A stretch of 51,605 nucleotides of DNA from Pseudomonadota bacterium (GCA_002862545.1 PKDJ01000042.1:1-51605); one strand, 5' to 3'. Shown: positions 35,291 through 47,353, numbered from the stretch's first letter. The notes: generated by a model not told the origin, from the sequence alone. Made by a program: numbers and translations.

Positions 35291-36049
35291 ATGGGCTGGG
35301 TTCGCGGACGCTTCAAGGACAAGGACGTGTGGGTCGAGGTCGATGCCTCGGGCGCTCCGAAGTCAGCGGGGGGGCGCACGCCGATTCGCTACTCCGACAA
35401 GGCGGGCGCCAAGATCTACCGGGCAGGCACGTCACGAATCGAGGTGGCGTCCGGTGCCGAGGCGCGCGATCTCGATGCCGGAGTGTCCGCCGACGAGGCC
35501 AAGAAGGCTCGCAAGTCCTCGCGGGGCTCGGGCTTCGGCAAGGCCGGTACCCGCACGCAGCAGCAGAAGGCCATGGCCGCTGATGCCGCGAAGGCGCTCC
35601 TCGCGGGGCTCCCCGAGGGCACGGCGATCTGCTGGACCGACGGGGCCTGCAAGGGCAACCCGGGCCCGGCGGGTGCTGGGGCGCGCGTGGAGCTGCCCGA
35701 CGGTCGGGTGGGCGAGGCGTCGCGCAGCCTCGGCCGGGCCACCAACAACGTCGGGGAGCTGACGGCCATCGGCATGGCGATGGCGATGCTCGACGAGGCG
35801 GGGTGGCCAGCAGAGGGGCCCGTGGCCCTGCTCACCGACTCGTCCTACTCCCACGGCGTGCTCTGCAAGGGCTGGAAGGCCAAGAAGAACGTCGAGCTCA
35901 TCGGAGATGTTCGGGCGGCGCTGAAGGCGCGGCCTGGCGTGACGGTCCACTGGATCGCCGGCCACGTCGGTATCGACGGAAACGAGCGCGCCGACGCTCT
36001 CGCGAACGCCGGCGTCAGTGGCACCACGTCCACCCGGTGGACCCCGTAG
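35291..36049 (+). CDS. rnhA: Ribonuclease HI with N-terminal extension
   Basis: 252 aa. The C-terminal 140 residues are RNase HI: catalytic Asp117 (WTDGACKGNPG), Glu156 (NNVGELTAI), Asp183 (LLTDSSY) and Asp235 (GNERADALA), with GHVG supplying His225. It degrades the RNA strand of RNA-DNA hybrids. The first 100 residues are an unusual extension: a small domain beginning MGWVRGRFKDKDVWVEVDASG, then a Lys/Ala-rich helical linker. It does not look like the usual hybrid-binding (Cauli_VI) domain. It may be a nucleic-acid-binding add-on. GGAGG lies upstream of ATG 35291. Confidence 0.9.
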   Translation: MGWVRGRFKDKDVWVEVDASGAPKSAGGRTPIRYSDKAGAKIYRAGTSRIEVASGAEARDLDAGVSADEAKKARKSSRGSGFGKAGTRTQQQKAMAADAAKALLAGLPEGTAICWTDGACKGNPGPAGAGARVELPDGRVGEASRSLGRATNNVGELTAIGMAMAMLDEAGWPAEGPVALLTDSSYSHGVLCKGWKAKKNVELIGDVRAALKARPGVTVHWIAGHVGIDGNERADALANAGVSGTTSTRWTP

Positions 36050-36070
36050 GGCCTGCCGGGCGGCAGTGGG

Positions 36071-38491
<2,421 letters not shown>

Positions 38492-38531
38492 CTCCACTCC
38501 CTTTGGAGGGTCGATGCTATCACCCGTGCGA

Positions 38532-40286
38532 TCACTCGGGGAGCAAACCGCGACGCTGGGAACGGACGGAGCGGGCGATGGTCTCGAAGACCTCGTCCTT
38601 GGCGATCAGGGTCTTCTCGCCGGCGGGCCGGTCGCGCACTTCAGCCTGGCCGTCCTGCTTCCAGCTTCGTCCCACGTAGACGAGGAAGGGGAAGCCCATC
38701 AGCTCGAGGTCCTTCATCTTGGCGCCTGCGCCCATCTTCCGGTCATCGTACAGCACGTCGATGCCGGCCTCACGGAACTGGGCGTAGAGGCCCTCGGCGG
38801 CCGCGACCAGCTCCTCGTCCTTCACGGAGAGGCAGGCCACCACGACCTCGAAGGGGGCAATCGGCACGGGCCAGCGGATGCCCAGGTCGTCGGACTGCTG
38901 CTCGACGGCTGCAGCGGCGACGCGGCTCACGCCGATGCCGTAGCAGCCCATGACGAGGGGCTGCGGCTTGCCGTTGGGATCGGTGAACGTGGCGCCCATC
39001 GCCGCCGAGTACTTGGTGCCCAGCTTGAAGATGTGGCCGACCTCGATGCCGCGGCGCTCGATCAGCGGATCGCCGTTGCGGGGACCGGGCTCACCCGCGC
39101 GGGCGGTGCGCACGTCGGCGAAGGTGGGCATCGGGCAGTCGCGGCCCAGGTTGACATCGAGGCAGTGCTCGTCGGTCGTGTTGGCGCCGCACAGCAGGTT
39201 GACCATGCCGCGGACCGAGTGGTCGGCCACGATCTCGAAGGCCTCGGGGAGCCCGACGGGACCCGCGAAGCCGGGCTTCGCGCCCGTGAGGCTCTCGATC
39301 TCGGTGTCGGTCAGCATCTTGATGCCCAGACCGCCCGTGTGGTTGCGGAGCTTGACCTCGTTGACCTCTTGGTCGCCGCGAATCAGCACGGCCCAGGGCT
39401 GCTCGCTGTCGATGTGCACGGCCTTGCAGAGCACGGTCTTCACCATGCGGTCGGCGCTGATCTCGGGGAAGAAGCCCTCGAGCTGCTCGACCGTGCGGAT
39501 GTCTGGGGTGTGCTCGCGCCGCATCGGGCGGGCCGCGTCGCCCTCGCTGGGGCTCGGTGCGATGCGGCTCTCGGCCTTCTCGACGTTGGCCGCGTAGCCC
39601 GAGGACTCCTCGATGAGGATCGCGTCTTCGCCGGCGTCGGCAGCGACCATGAACTCCATCGAGCCCGAGCCGCCGATGTCACCGGGGTCGGCGTCGACGC
39701 CGAAGGCCTCCAGCCCACAGCGCTGGAAGATGCGGACGTAGGCGCCACGGAAGGCCTCGTAGCGGGCATCGAGTCCCGCCTCGTCGGCGTCGAAGGAGTA
39801 GCCGTCCTTCATCAGGAACTCCTTCACGCGCATCAGCCCGAAGCGGGGACGGATCTCGTCCCGGAACTTCGTGTGGATCTGGTAGAGCGAGACGGGGAGC
39901 TGCTTGTAGGACTTGATGGTGGCGCCGGCGTAGTCGGTCACCACCTCCTCGGCCGTCGGTGCGAGGCCATAGGTCGTGCCCTTGCGGTCCTGGGTGGACA
40001 GCATGGTGCGGCTCGCCTGGTACAGATCCCACCGGCCAGACTTCTCCCACAGGGCCTGATCTTGGAGGATCGGCAGCTGGACCTCGAGGCCCCCGATGCC
40101 GTCGAGCTCCTCGCGCACGATGTCTTGGACCTTCTTGAGGGTGCGCCAGAGCAGCGGGCCGTAGACGTACAGGCCGGCGGAGAGCTTGTGGATGTAGCCG
40201 GCTCGCGCCATCAGCCGGTGGCTGAGGACCTCGGCGTCGGCCGGGTCGTTGCGGTAGGTGACGAGGTGAAGCTGCGTCGCGCGCAA
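38532..40286 (-). CDS. proS: Prolyl-tRNA synthetase (bacterial type, with INS editing domain)
   Basis: 584 aa from TTG 40286 (GGAGG 5 nt upstream); the next in-frame upstream start, 88 codons away, gives non-homologous sequence. Class II synthetase charging tRNA-Pro. Motif 2: FRDEIRPRFGLMRVKEFLMKDGYSF (about 141-165); TAEE at 111-114 binds Pro; motif 3: MGCYGIGVSRVAAAAVEQ. A long insertion between motifs 2 and 3 (about 225-405, with YAANVEKAE and KTVLCKAVHID) is the editing domain of bacterial ProRS. Anticodon-binding domain at the C-terminus (VACLSVKDEELVAAAEGLYAQ). Length is typical of the family. Confidence 0.97.
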   Translation of the reverse strand: MRATQLHLVTYRNDPADAEVLSHRLMARAGYIHKLSAGLYVYGPLLWRTLKKVQDIVREELDGIGGLEVQLPILQDQALWEKSGRWDLYQASRTMLSTQDRKGTTYGLAPTAEEVVTDYAGATIKSYKQLPVSLYQIHTKFRDEIRPRFGLMRVKEFLMKDGYSFDADEAGLDARYEAFRGAYVRIFQRCGLEAFGVDADPGDIGGSGSMEFMVAADAGEDAILIEESSGYAANVEKAESRIAPSPSEGDAARPMRREHTPDIRTVEQLEGFFPEISADRMVKTVLCKAVHIDSEQPWAVLIRGDQEVNEVKLRNHTGGLGIKMLTDTEIESLTGAKPGFAGPVGLPEAFEIVADHSVRGMVNLLCGANTTDEHCLDVNLGRDCPMPTFADVRTARAGEPGPRNGDPLIERRGIEVGHIFKLGTKYSAAMGATFTDPNGKPQPLVMGCYGIGVSRVAAAAVEQQSDDLGIRWPVPIAPFEVVVACLSVKDEELVAAAEGLYAQFREAGIDVLYDDRKMGAGAKMKDLELMGFPFLVYVGRSWKQDGQAEVRDRPAGEKTLIAKDEVFETIARSVRSQRRGLLPE

Positions 40287-40405
40287 GGGGTCCTCCGTGG
40301 ACGGGCGCGGTGCGTAACCGTTCCGGCGGCCAGCGTCGGTGAGCTGCGGCGGGGTCGACGGGGCTCGGTGGTCTCGCTGCGCAGCCGGCGACCGCGAGTC
40401 GGGGC

Positions 40406-41104
40406 TCACGCGGGCAGCAGCTCGCGGTAGAGCGGGAGCGCGGCCTCGGCGATCTCCCGGTAGGCGCCCTCGAGGCGCGGCGGGGGTTCGCCAGAGGGAG
40501 GGGCGAAGCCGGTCGAGCGCCACACACTCGCGTACCAGTGCGGGGCCCACACGCCGTCGGAGTCTCGGGGGCCAGCGGGCCAGCTGAGCATCCGGGGCGT
40601 GAAGGAGACGCCCAGGGTCGCGCAGAGGGTGCGCAGGGTCGTCTCGGGGGCGGACCGCAGCGCGTCGCTGTCGACCACCGGCGCCTCGGGGTAGCGGCGT
40701 CGCAGCGAGACGAGCTGGGGCAGGCCGATGTCATCGAGGGTGACCTCGGCGCGGCTCTGGACGTAGGACGCGACGATGCGCCGCGGGTCGCGCACGAGGA
40801 ACACATGCGTCAGCTGATCGAGCCAGGGGCCGTCGACGTGAGGCAGGAGGTGGTGCGCCATGTGCTTCTGGACGAAGAGGGCCTGGGTGCCGCCGGTGCT
40901 GCAGCGGCGAGCGACGGCCTGCCAGTCGGGCTCTCCCTCGGCGATGACGGCGTCACGTGCCGGATGCTCCAGGCCGGTCGCTTGGAGGTAGTGGGCGTAC
41001 AGGGGCTCGTCCCAGACCTCGGTGTCGGGCCGGTTCTCCCACGAGCGCAGGAAGGCGGTCGACAGCGAGCGGGGGCCGGACCAGATGGCGATGCGCCTCA
41101 CCAC
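40406..41104 (-). CDS. Sulfotransferase-like protein paired with class IV aminotransferase
   Basis: 232 aa from GTG 41102-41104. A P-loop-like PAPS-binding motif SGPRSLSTAFLRSW (9-22) at the N-terminus, then VFLVRDPRRIVASYVQS, the conserved 3-prime phosphate-binding Arg/Ser segment of sulfotransferases. This matches the short sulfotransferase-like proteins often found next to, or fused with, branched-chain-type aminotransferases. Its first 7 nt overlap the aminotransferase stop, so they are co-translated. Substrate unknown; it may transfer sulfate to, or only bind, a product of the aminotransferase reaction (inference). Confidence 0.83.
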   Translation of the reverse strand: MVRRIAIWSGPRSLSTAFLRSWENRPDTEVWDEPLYAHYLQATGLEHPARDAVIAEGEPDWQAVARRCSTGGTQALFVQKHMAHHLLPHVDGPWLDQLTHVFLVRDPRRIVASYVQSRAEVTLDDIGLPQLVSLRRRYPEAPVVDSDALRSAPETTLRTLCATLGVSFTPRMLSWPAGPRDSDGVWAPHWYASVWRSTGFAPPSGEPPPRLEGAYREIAEAALPLYRELLPA

Positions 41105-42000
41105 AGTGGCGTCGACTCCCGCCGCGCGAGCTCGGTGTAGAGCTGCTGGAGGCGATCGGTGACGGGTCCGCGGGGACCGATGGTGCGTCCGTCCACCGTG
41201 CCCACGGGAGTGAGTCCGCCGAAGGTGCCGGTGACGAAGGCCTCGTCGGCGCTGTAGACCTGTCGCAGCGCGAAGTTCTTCTCAAAGCAAGGAATGCCGT
41301 TTTCACGGCACAGGCGCAGCACGTTGCCGCGGGTGATGCCCGGCAGGCAGTAGTCGCCGCTGCTCGTCCACACCTCGCCCCCGCGCACGATGAAGAAGTG
41401 GGTGGAGTTGCAGGTGGCCACGAAGCCGTGGGGGTCGAGCATCAGGCCCTCGTCGGCCCCTGCTTCGTGAGCCTGGATGCAGGCGAGGATGCAGTTGAGC
41501 TTGCTGTGGCTGTTGAGGCCTGGGTCCTGGACGTCGGCCCGGCCGCGCCGCACGTGGACGGTGAACAGGGACAGGGGGTGGCTGCCGGCGTCGGGGGGGA
41601 GGGTCTTGATCTCGGGCAGGATCACCAGCGTGGGGCCCGACACGATCACGCGCGGTGACTGGTAGGGCGTGGAGCGGATTCCCCGGGTGAGCATCAGCCG
41701 CACGTGGGCGTCCCGCAGACCGTTCTCGACCACGGTGCGGCGGATCGCCTCGCGCAGCCCGGCTCGATCGAGGCCGGGGTCGAGGTGCAGCGCTGCGCAG
41801 CCCTCGAGCAGTCGGTCGAGGTGGGCGTTGAGGAAGGCGATGCCGCCCTCCTTCACCCGAAAGCTCTCCCAGACGCCGTCGCCGAGCATGAAGCCACTGT
41901 CGAGCACCGAGACGCGGGCCTCAGCTCTCGGGACCAGCTCGCCGTTGACGTAGACCAGGACGGCATCGTTGCGCGGATCGGGCACGTAGCTGTGGGTCAT
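41098..42000 (-). CDS. Class IV (PLP) aminotransferase
   Basis: 300 aa, ATG with a GAGGGG site upstream. PLP fold type IV, the family of branched-chain and D-amino-acid aminotransferases and aminodeoxychorismate lyase. N-terminal VYVNGELVPRAEARVSVLDSGFMLGDGVWES (GDGVWES 40-46 is the family loop). The PLP Lys is Lys167 (LNSHSKLNC). GITRGNVLRLC (near 240) and EAFVTGTFGGLTPV (near 270) complete the signature. Substrate not assignable. Overlaps the sulfotransferase-like gene by 7 nt. Confidence 0.92.
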   Translation of the reverse strand: MTHSYVPDPRNDAVLVYVNGELVPRAEARVSVLDSGFMLGDGVWESFRVKEGGIAFLNAHLDRLLEGCAALHLDPGLDRAGLREAIRRTVVENGLRDAHVRLMLTRGIRSTPYQSPRVIVSGPTLVILPEIKTLPPDAGSHPLSLFTVHVRRGRADVQDPGLNSHSKLNCILACIQAHEAGADEGLMLDPHGFVATCNSTHFFIVRGGEVWTSSGDYCLPGITRGNVLRLCRENGIPCFEKNFALRQVYSADEAFVTGTFGGLTPVGTVDGRTIGPRGPVTDRLQQLYTELARRESTPLW

Positions 42001-42021
42001 GGTTCGCCCCTCGGGCGACGT

Positions 42022-42027
42022 AGCCTA
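42022..42027 (-). promoter_or_regulatory. TAGGCT -10-like box
   Basis: TAGGCT on the minus strand, 21 nt before the aminotransferase ATG at 42000, ahead of a GAGGGG ribosome site. Confidence 0.4.
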
Positions 42028-42041
42028 CCGGGCGTGCGCGG

Positions 42042-43487
42042 TCAGGGGGCGGTGTTGGCCTCGAGGTCGGCCTGGGCGCGCAGGGCCAGATCGTCCGTCG
42101 TGAACTCGGTGTCGGCCATGCCCAGGCCCAGTCGCACCTCTCCCAGGTGATGCGTGCCGCGAGCAACCCGGGCAAAGCGGCGGGCGATGTCCTGGAGCCG
42201 GCGGTGCATCAGGTCGCTGTGGACGCCGCGCATCGCGATGAGGAAGGCGTCGGGTCCGAGGCAGCCGACGAGGTCGACGCGCCGGACGGTCTGGAGGATC
42301 GTGGTGGCGACGGCCTCTCGCACCTGAACTACGCCGGAGCGCTGCCAGCGTGCAGCGAGCGTAGCCAGCTCTCGGATCTCGACGATGCCGACGGCGAGGG
42401 GCTCGAGGCGGCGGTGTGCATGCGCCACTAGATCGTCCAGCCGGCCGAGCGTCGCGGCGCGCATCGGGAGGCCCGAGACCGGATCGTGCTCGCTCGCGCG
42501 GCGGATGTGCAGGCGGCACTGAGCCAGCACGTGTCGAGCCAGCAGGTCGGCGGGTGTGTCGGAGGGCAGGAACACGTCGGCGCCGGCGTCGAGCCAGTGC
42601 CCAGCGTCGCCCGTACCCGCGACGACGCAGGGCATGGTCCCGCGGCCTTGGGAGCGGGCGAGCGCGAGCGCAGGGTGGGCATCCGTGCCCTGGACCGGGG
42701 AGAGGATCACGATTGCGTGGGGTACCACCTGTTCGAGGGCCGGAATCACCGCCGTCGGGACGTCGCTCGCCACGGTGCTCACGTGGTGACCCTCGAGGGC
42801 CTGGGCCAGGGCCGCGCGCTGTGGACCCTCATCACCGAGGACGAAGACCTGAGGAGCGCCCGTCGCCTGCTGATCGAGGACCGCTCGGACTCGGCGAAGC
42901 AGTGCGGGCAGGCTGAAGCCGTCCGGAAGAAACCCGGCCGCTCCCTGCTGGACGACATCGGCCTGCAGGGTCCAGTCATCCGGAGGCCCGTAGATGAAGA
43001 TCGGGGCTCCGTGATGGGTCAGGCTCTGCAGGTCGGCGAGGTGCTGGTGCGGCAGCACGATCGCCGCGGGTCGAGACGGCGCCAGCGCCGCGTGCAGACC
43101 CTCGAGATCGGACGACAGGACCAGCGGCTCCGTCGTCCACGAGGCCTGACGTCGCAGCAGCGTGGTCATGCGACCACCCGCCAGGACGTGGATCGCTGCA
43201 AAGCGGGGGCGAGGACGCTCGCCGAGGTGTGCGGCGAGCTGCGCGATCGCGGCGGCTGCCGGTCCGGTCCAGTCGACGAGCGCAGCGGCCGTCTGCGCCA
43301 GCTGGGTCAGGCCCACGGCCTCAGCGGAGCGGGACAGCCGGTCGAGCTCGCCCGAGGCGGTGGCGCGGTCGTCTTCGTCGCCCTCGAGGAGCTCGGTCAG
43401 CTGTGGAAGGAGCTGCTCGGCGAGCGCGAGCACACGCTGCTGAAAGCGCTGGTTGGCCTTCTTCCTGCGGCTGCCGGACCTCGGCAT
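42042..43487 (-). CDS. Degenerate receiver/GGDEF-like signalling protein
   Basis: 481 aa from ATG 43487 (GGAGGGTCG upstream). A helical N-terminus (about 10-75), then two alpha/beta regions with receiver-like packing (residues about 95-200: RFAAIHVLAGGRMTTLL, APIFIYGPPDDW; about 205-330: QVFVLGDEGPQRAALAQALEG, AIVILSPVQGTDA). The C-terminal 150 residues are GGDEF-like (EHDPVSGLPMRAATLGRLDDL; LGPDAFLIAMRG where GGDEF should be). The catalytic GGDEF and receiver phospho-Asp patterns are not evident, so it is likely a non-catalytic c-di-GMP-pathway or scaffolding protein. Divergent from clpB. Confidence 0.75.
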   Translation of the reverse strand: MPRSGSRRKKANQRFQQRVLALAEQLLPQLTELLEGDEDDRATASGELDRLSRSAEAVGLTQLAQTAAALVDWTGPAAAAIAQLAAHLGERPRPRFAAIHVLAGGRMTTLLRRQASWTTEPLVLSSDLEGLHAALAPSRPAAIVLPHQHLADLQSLTHHGAPIFIYGPPDDWTLQADVVQQGAAGFLPDGFSLPALLRRVRAVLDQQATGAPQVFVLGDEGPQRAALAQALEGHHVSTVASDVPTAVIPALEQVVPHAIVILSPVQGTDAHPALALARSQGRGTMPCVVAGTGDAGHWLDAGADVFLPSDTPADLLARHVLAQCRLHIRRASEHDPVSGLPMRAATLGRLDDLVAHAHRRLEPLAVGIVEIRELATLAARWQRSGVVQVREAVATTILQTVRRVDLVGCLGPDAFLIAMRGVHSDLMHRRLQDIARRFARVARGTHHLGEVRLGLGMADTEFTTDDLALRAQADLEANTAP

Positions 43488-43713
43488 CGACCCTCCGTGG
43501 AGCGTGAGCCCCGTAGCACGACCCGCGCTGCGCGCCCTCGCGAGACTCCGAGAACTGCGGGACGGTTCGGGTGTCTCCGCGTGAGGGGCTCGGGTCGGCA
43601 GACCGCCGCGGCGGGCGACGAGCGCGGGCGACCTCGCAGGGCTGGATTTTGGTGAGGAGCCCCCTGTCTTCGGTCTCGACTTCGCCGCAGACGAGAGACC
43701 TCTGAACCCCCCC

Positions 43714-43742
43714 TTGCCCCTACCCGGTCCGGGCGCCATACT
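43714..43742 (+). promoter_or_regulatory. Promoter candidate for clpB
   Basis: TTGCCC at 43714-43719, exactly 17 nt, then CATACT at 43737-43742. The same region also fits a sigma32-like CTTGCCC...GCCATACT layout. A palindrome CCCGG-T-CCGGG lies in the spacer (43723-43733). ATG follows at 43778. Confidence 0.5.
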
Positions 43743-43777
43743 TCCGACCCAACCCTCCGCCCCATCGGAGCCGCGCG

Positions 43778-46408
43778 ATGAAGTTCGAGAAGTACACCGT
43801 CAAGGCCCGGGAGGCGATCGCCGACGCGCAGCGCATGGCCGGACGGCTTGGGAACCCGGAGATTCGTCCCGGGCACCTCCTCGCGGCCATGCTGGTGCAG
43901 GAGGGCGGCAGCGTGCCCTCCATCATCAAGCACCTCGGCCTGCGGGGCGAGCAGCTCGAGTCCGAGACGGCTCAGCTGGTCGACTCGTACTCCAAGGTTC
44001 GGGGCGGCGCGAAGGCGGGCCTGTCCCGCGAGTTCCAGCAGGTGCTCGACAGCGCGGATTCAGCGGCCAAGTCCTACGGCGACAGCCACATCACCACCGA
44101 GATGTTCCTCGTCGCCATCGCCTCCGGCAACAGCAAGGCCGGCAAGATGCTCCAGAAGCTGGGCATCGACCGCAAGAAGCTCTTCGATGCGCTCGAGGTG
44201 GTCCGCGGCGGCCAGAAGGTCACCAACGAGGACCCAGAGTCGCAGTACGAGTCGCTCGGCAAGTACACCATCGACATGACGCAGCAGGCGATCGACGGGG
44301 AGCTCGACCCGGTCATCGGCCGCGACGAGGAGATCCGTCGCTCGCTGCAGGTGCTCTCGCGCCGCACCAAGAACAACCCGGTGCTCATCGGTGAGCCCGG
44401 TGTCGGCAAGACCGCCATCGTCGAGGGCATCGCCCAGCGCATCGCCGACGGTGACGTGCCCGAGTCCCTCGTCGGCAAGAAGGTGCTCTCCCTCGACCTG
44501 CCCGCCCTGCTCGCCGGTGCGAAGTACCGCGGTGAGTTCGAGGAGCGCCTCAAGGCCCTGCTCAACGAGATCGAGAGCAGCGATGGCCAGGTGATCTTGT
44601 TCATCGACGAGCTGCACACCCTCGTCGGCGCAGGCAAGACCGAGGGCAGCATGGACGCCGGCAACATGCTCAAGCCGGCCCTCGCCCGCGGCAAGCTGCG
44701 GTGCATCGGTGCCACCACCCTCGACGAGTACCGCAAGCACCTCGAGAAAGACAAGGCCCTCGAGCGGCGCTTCCAGCCGGTCCTCGTGGAGCAGCCCTCC
44801 GTCGAGAGCACCATCGCGATCCTGCGCGGCATCAAGGAGAAGTACGAGGCCCACCACGGCATCAACATCACCGACGAGGCCTGCATCGCGGCGGCGACCC
44901 TCTCCGACCGCTACATCTCCGACCGCTCCCTGCCCGACAAGGCCATCGACCTCATCGACGAGGCGGCCAGCCGCATCAAGATGGAGATCGAGTCCAAGCC
45001 GGCCCCCATCGATCGCCTCGAGCGCAAGATCGCCGGCATGAAGGTCGAGCTCGCCTCAGTCGTCCGTGACGAGTCCAAGTCCGCCCAGGACCGCGCCGTC
45101 GCCCTGCGCGAGGCCATCGAGCAGGCGGGTGTGGAGCTCGCCGAGAAGGAGGGCCAGTACACCGCCGAGCGCGCCTGCATCGAGGCCATCGCCACCGCGA
45201 AGGAGAAGCTCGACGAGCTCAACTTCTCCAGCGACAAGGCCCAGCGCGACGGGAACTACGAGGAGGCCTCCCGCATCCTCTACCAGGAGCGTCCGGCGCT
45301 CGTGTCCGAGATCGAGAGCCGCATGGCCGAGCTCGCAGATCTCCAGAAGGACGGCGCCATGCTCTCCGAGGAGGTCACCGAGGAGGACATCGCCAAGGTC
45401 GTCGCCCGCTGGACGGGCATCCCGGTCTCCAAGCTCAAGGAGAGCGAGCAGCAGAAGCTGGTCAAGATGGAGGACCGCCTCCACGAGCGCGTCATCGGCC
45501 AGGACGAGGCTGTCGTCGCCGTCGCCGACGCCGTGCGTCGCGCCCGTGCCGGCCTGCAGGACCCCAACCGGCCCATCGGCAGCTTCCTCTTCCTCGGGCC
45601 CACCGGTGTCGGCAAGACGGAGCTCGCCAAGTCCCTGGCCGAGTTCCTCTTCGACGACGACACCGCCATGGTGCGCATCGACATGTCCGAGTACATGGAG
45701 AAGCACGCGGTTGCCCGCTTGATTGGCGCTCCTCCCGGCTATGTCGGGTACGACGAGGGCGGTCAGCTCACCGAGGCCGTGCGCCGTCGTCCCTACTCGG
45801 TCGTGCTGCTCGACGAGGTCGAGAAGGCCCACCCCGACGTGTTCAACATCCTGCTGCAGGTGCTCGACGACGGGCGCCTCACCGACAGCAAGGGCCGGCA
45901 CGTCGACTTCCGCAACGTGGTCGTGATCATGACGAGCAACGTCGCCTCGTCCAAGATTATGGAGTCGAAGGGCGATCGGGATCGCGCCTACAAGGCGGTA
46001 AATGCCGAGCTCAACAAGGCCTTCCGTCCTGAGTTCCTCAACCGGATCGACGACAAGATCATCTTCGATCCGCTGACCCGCGAGAACATGGACCACATCC
46101 TGAGCATCCAGCTCAAGCGGGTCCGTCGCCTCTTGGCCACGCGGGAGCTGCTGCTGGAGATGACGGAGGCTGCGGCCACCGAGATCGCCGACCTCGGCTT
46201 CGACCCAGCGTTCGGCGCGCGTCCGCTCAAGCGGGCCATCACGACCTACCTGATGAACCCGATGTCGAAGGCGATCGTCGGCGGCGGCTACCTGGCGGGC
46301 GACACCATCAAGGTCGATCTCGAGGAAGAAGACGGCACCAAGAGCCTGACCTTCGAGCGTATCGCGGCGCCGGAGCCCAAGGACGAGCAGGCCGAGCAGC
46401 ACGCCTAG
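43778..46408 (+). CDS. clpB: Chaperone ClpB (AAA+ disaggregase)
   Basis: 876 aa. A hexameric ATP-dependent disaggregase that works with DnaK to rescue aggregated proteins. N-domain: [17 protein letters not shown] (2-18). First AAA Walker A GEPGVGKT at 205-212; [10 protein letters not shown] and [16 protein letters not shown] follow. The M-domain is present (coiled region starting near residue 410, [21 protein letters not shown]). Second AAA Walker A GPTGVGKT at 607-614; [32 protein letters not shown] is diagnostic. Length matches E. coli ClpB (857 aa). Its TAG shares its G with the GTG of the next gene. Confidence 0.97.
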   Translation: MKFEKYTVKAREAIADAQRMAGRLGNPEIRPGHLLAAMLVQEGGSVPSIIKHLGLRGEQLESETAQLVDSYSKVRGGAKAGLSREFQQVLDSADSAAKSYGDSHITTEMFLVAIASGNSKAGKMLQKLGIDRKKLFDALEVVRGGQKVTNEDPESQYESLGKYTIDMTQQAIDGELDPVIGRDEEIRRSLQVLSRRTKNNPVLIGEPGVGKTAIVEGIAQRIADGDVPESLVGKKVLSLDLPALLAGAKYRGEFEERLKALLNEIESSDGQVILFIDELHTLVGAGKTEGSMDAGNMLKPALARGKLRCIGATTLDEYRKHLEKDKALERRFQPVLVEQPSVESTIAILRGIKEKYEAHHGINITDEACIAAATLSDRYISDRSLPDKAIDLIDEAASRIKMEIESKPAPIDRLERKIAGMKVELASVVRDESKSAQDRAVALREAIEQAGVELAEKEGQYTAERACIEAIATAKEKLDELNFSSDKAQRDGNYEEASRILYQERPALVSEIESRMAELADLQKDGAMLSEEVTEEDIAKVVARWTGIPVSKLKESEQQKLVKMEDRLHERVIGQDEAVVAVADAVRRARAGLQDPNRPIGSFLFLGPTGVGKTELAKSLAEFLFDDDTAMVRIDMSEYMEKHAVARLIGAPPGYVGYDEGGQLTEAVRRRPYSVVLLDEVEKAHPDVFNILLQVLDDGRLTDSKGRHVDFRNVVVIMTSNVASSKIMESKGDRDRAYKAVNAELNKAFRPEFLNRIDDKIIFDPLTRENMDHILSIQLKRVRRLLATRELLLEMTEAAATEIADLGFDPAFGARPLKRAITTYLMNPMSKAIVGGGYLAGDTIKVDLEEEDGTKSLTFERIAAPEPKDEQAEQHA

Positions 46409-47349
46409 TGTGGGCCGTCGCGCTGCTTCTGGCCTGTGGTGGGGACAAGCCGTCCGACACGGCAGGTCGTCTGACCGAGACCTCCGTGCCGGCGCTCACG
46501 CCGGTGGACTCGTCCGCGCCGACGAGCGGCACGTCGACGGGCAGCACGTCGACGGGCACGCTGGCGACGGGCCACACCGGTGACACAGGGGCCCTGGCCG
46601 ACAGCGCCCGGACCACGCCGATCGAGACCGCCGAGACGGGCGACACGGCGCCGGTGCCGGTCGAGGTCTGCGGCAGCGGCCTGGACGACGACGGCGACGG
46701 CGACACGGACTGCGCGGATGCCGACTGCGCCTGCACGGTCGGCTGCTTCGAGGAGCGCATCGCGACCGCCCCGAACCTCCTGACGAACGGGGGCTTCGAG
46801 GCGGGCTCACCGGTCCCGGGGGGGCTGCCGCTGGAGCCCGGGCTGTGGTCCGGGGACCGGGCCGAGGCGGTCGAGAGCGTGGGTGCGCCGCCGTTTGAAG
46901 GAGCGCTAGCCCTCGCGGCCCTGGCGACGGGTCCCGATGGGCCGGCCGACGACCGCTTCGAGGTGGTCCAGGTCGTCGACGCCACCGAGCTGCGAGGCGA
47001 TCGGCTGTGCATCGGGGCGGCCGTGCGTCGGGCGGCTGGCGATGGCGAGACCGACACGGCCTTCGGGCTCGAGGCCTGGAGCTACCTCGGTGCCCCAGAC
47101 GAGCTGGCGGACCGCTGGCCGACGCTGCTGGCGACGGACTGCGCGACCTCGGGGAGCTGCGCGGCGGTCGAGGTCGCCGCGCCGGAGGAGGCCTGGACGG
47201 TCCTGGTCGGGGAGCTCTACGTCACCCCGACACCGGGAGTGGCATCGATCGCGGTTCGGCTCTCCGCCCTCGAGGACGTCGTCGACGATGCGGAGGCGCC
47301 AGAGCTCGACGGGCACGGGCTCGATGCCGTGTGGCTCTACGCGCCGTAG
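46408..47349 (+). CDS. Lipoprotein coupled to clpB
   Basis: 313 aa from GTG 46408, overlapping the clpB stop by one nt (TAGTG). Signal peptide MWAVALLLAC; the lipobox Cys is residue 10. A Thr/Ser/Gly-rich linker (TSGTSTGSTSTGTLATGHTGDTG) is followed by a Cys/Asp motif, VCGSGLDDDGDGDTDCADADC, of a type common in myxobacterial lipoproteins and probably Ca-binding. The C-terminal 200 residues begin NLLTNGGFEAGSPV, a carbohydrate-binding-module-like start, and have a beta-sandwich look (FEVVQVVDATELRG...). No enzyme motif is seen. Whether it works with ClpB is doubtful; the coupling may only be transcriptional. Confidence 0.8.
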   Translation: MWAVALLLACGGDKPSDTAGRLTETSVPALTPVDSSAPTSGTSTGSTSTGTLATGHTGDTGALADSARTTPIETAETGDTAPVPVEVCGSGLDDDGDGDTDCADADCACTVGCFEERIATAPNLLTNGGFEAGSPVPGGLPLEPGLWSGDRAEAVESVGAPPFEGALALAALATGPDGPADDRFEVVQVVDATELRGDRLCIGAAVRRAAGDGETDTAFGLEAWSYLGAPDELADRWPTLLATDCATSGSCAAVEVAAPEEAWTVLVGELYVTPTPGVASIAVRLSALEDVVDDAEAPELDGHGLDAVWLYAP

Positions 47350-47353
47350 GCCC

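Noticed and set aside
45056..46402. 448-codon ORF antisense to clpB
   Set aside because: Its residues mirror the clpB codon pattern and no family is recognised; clpB itself is unambiguous.
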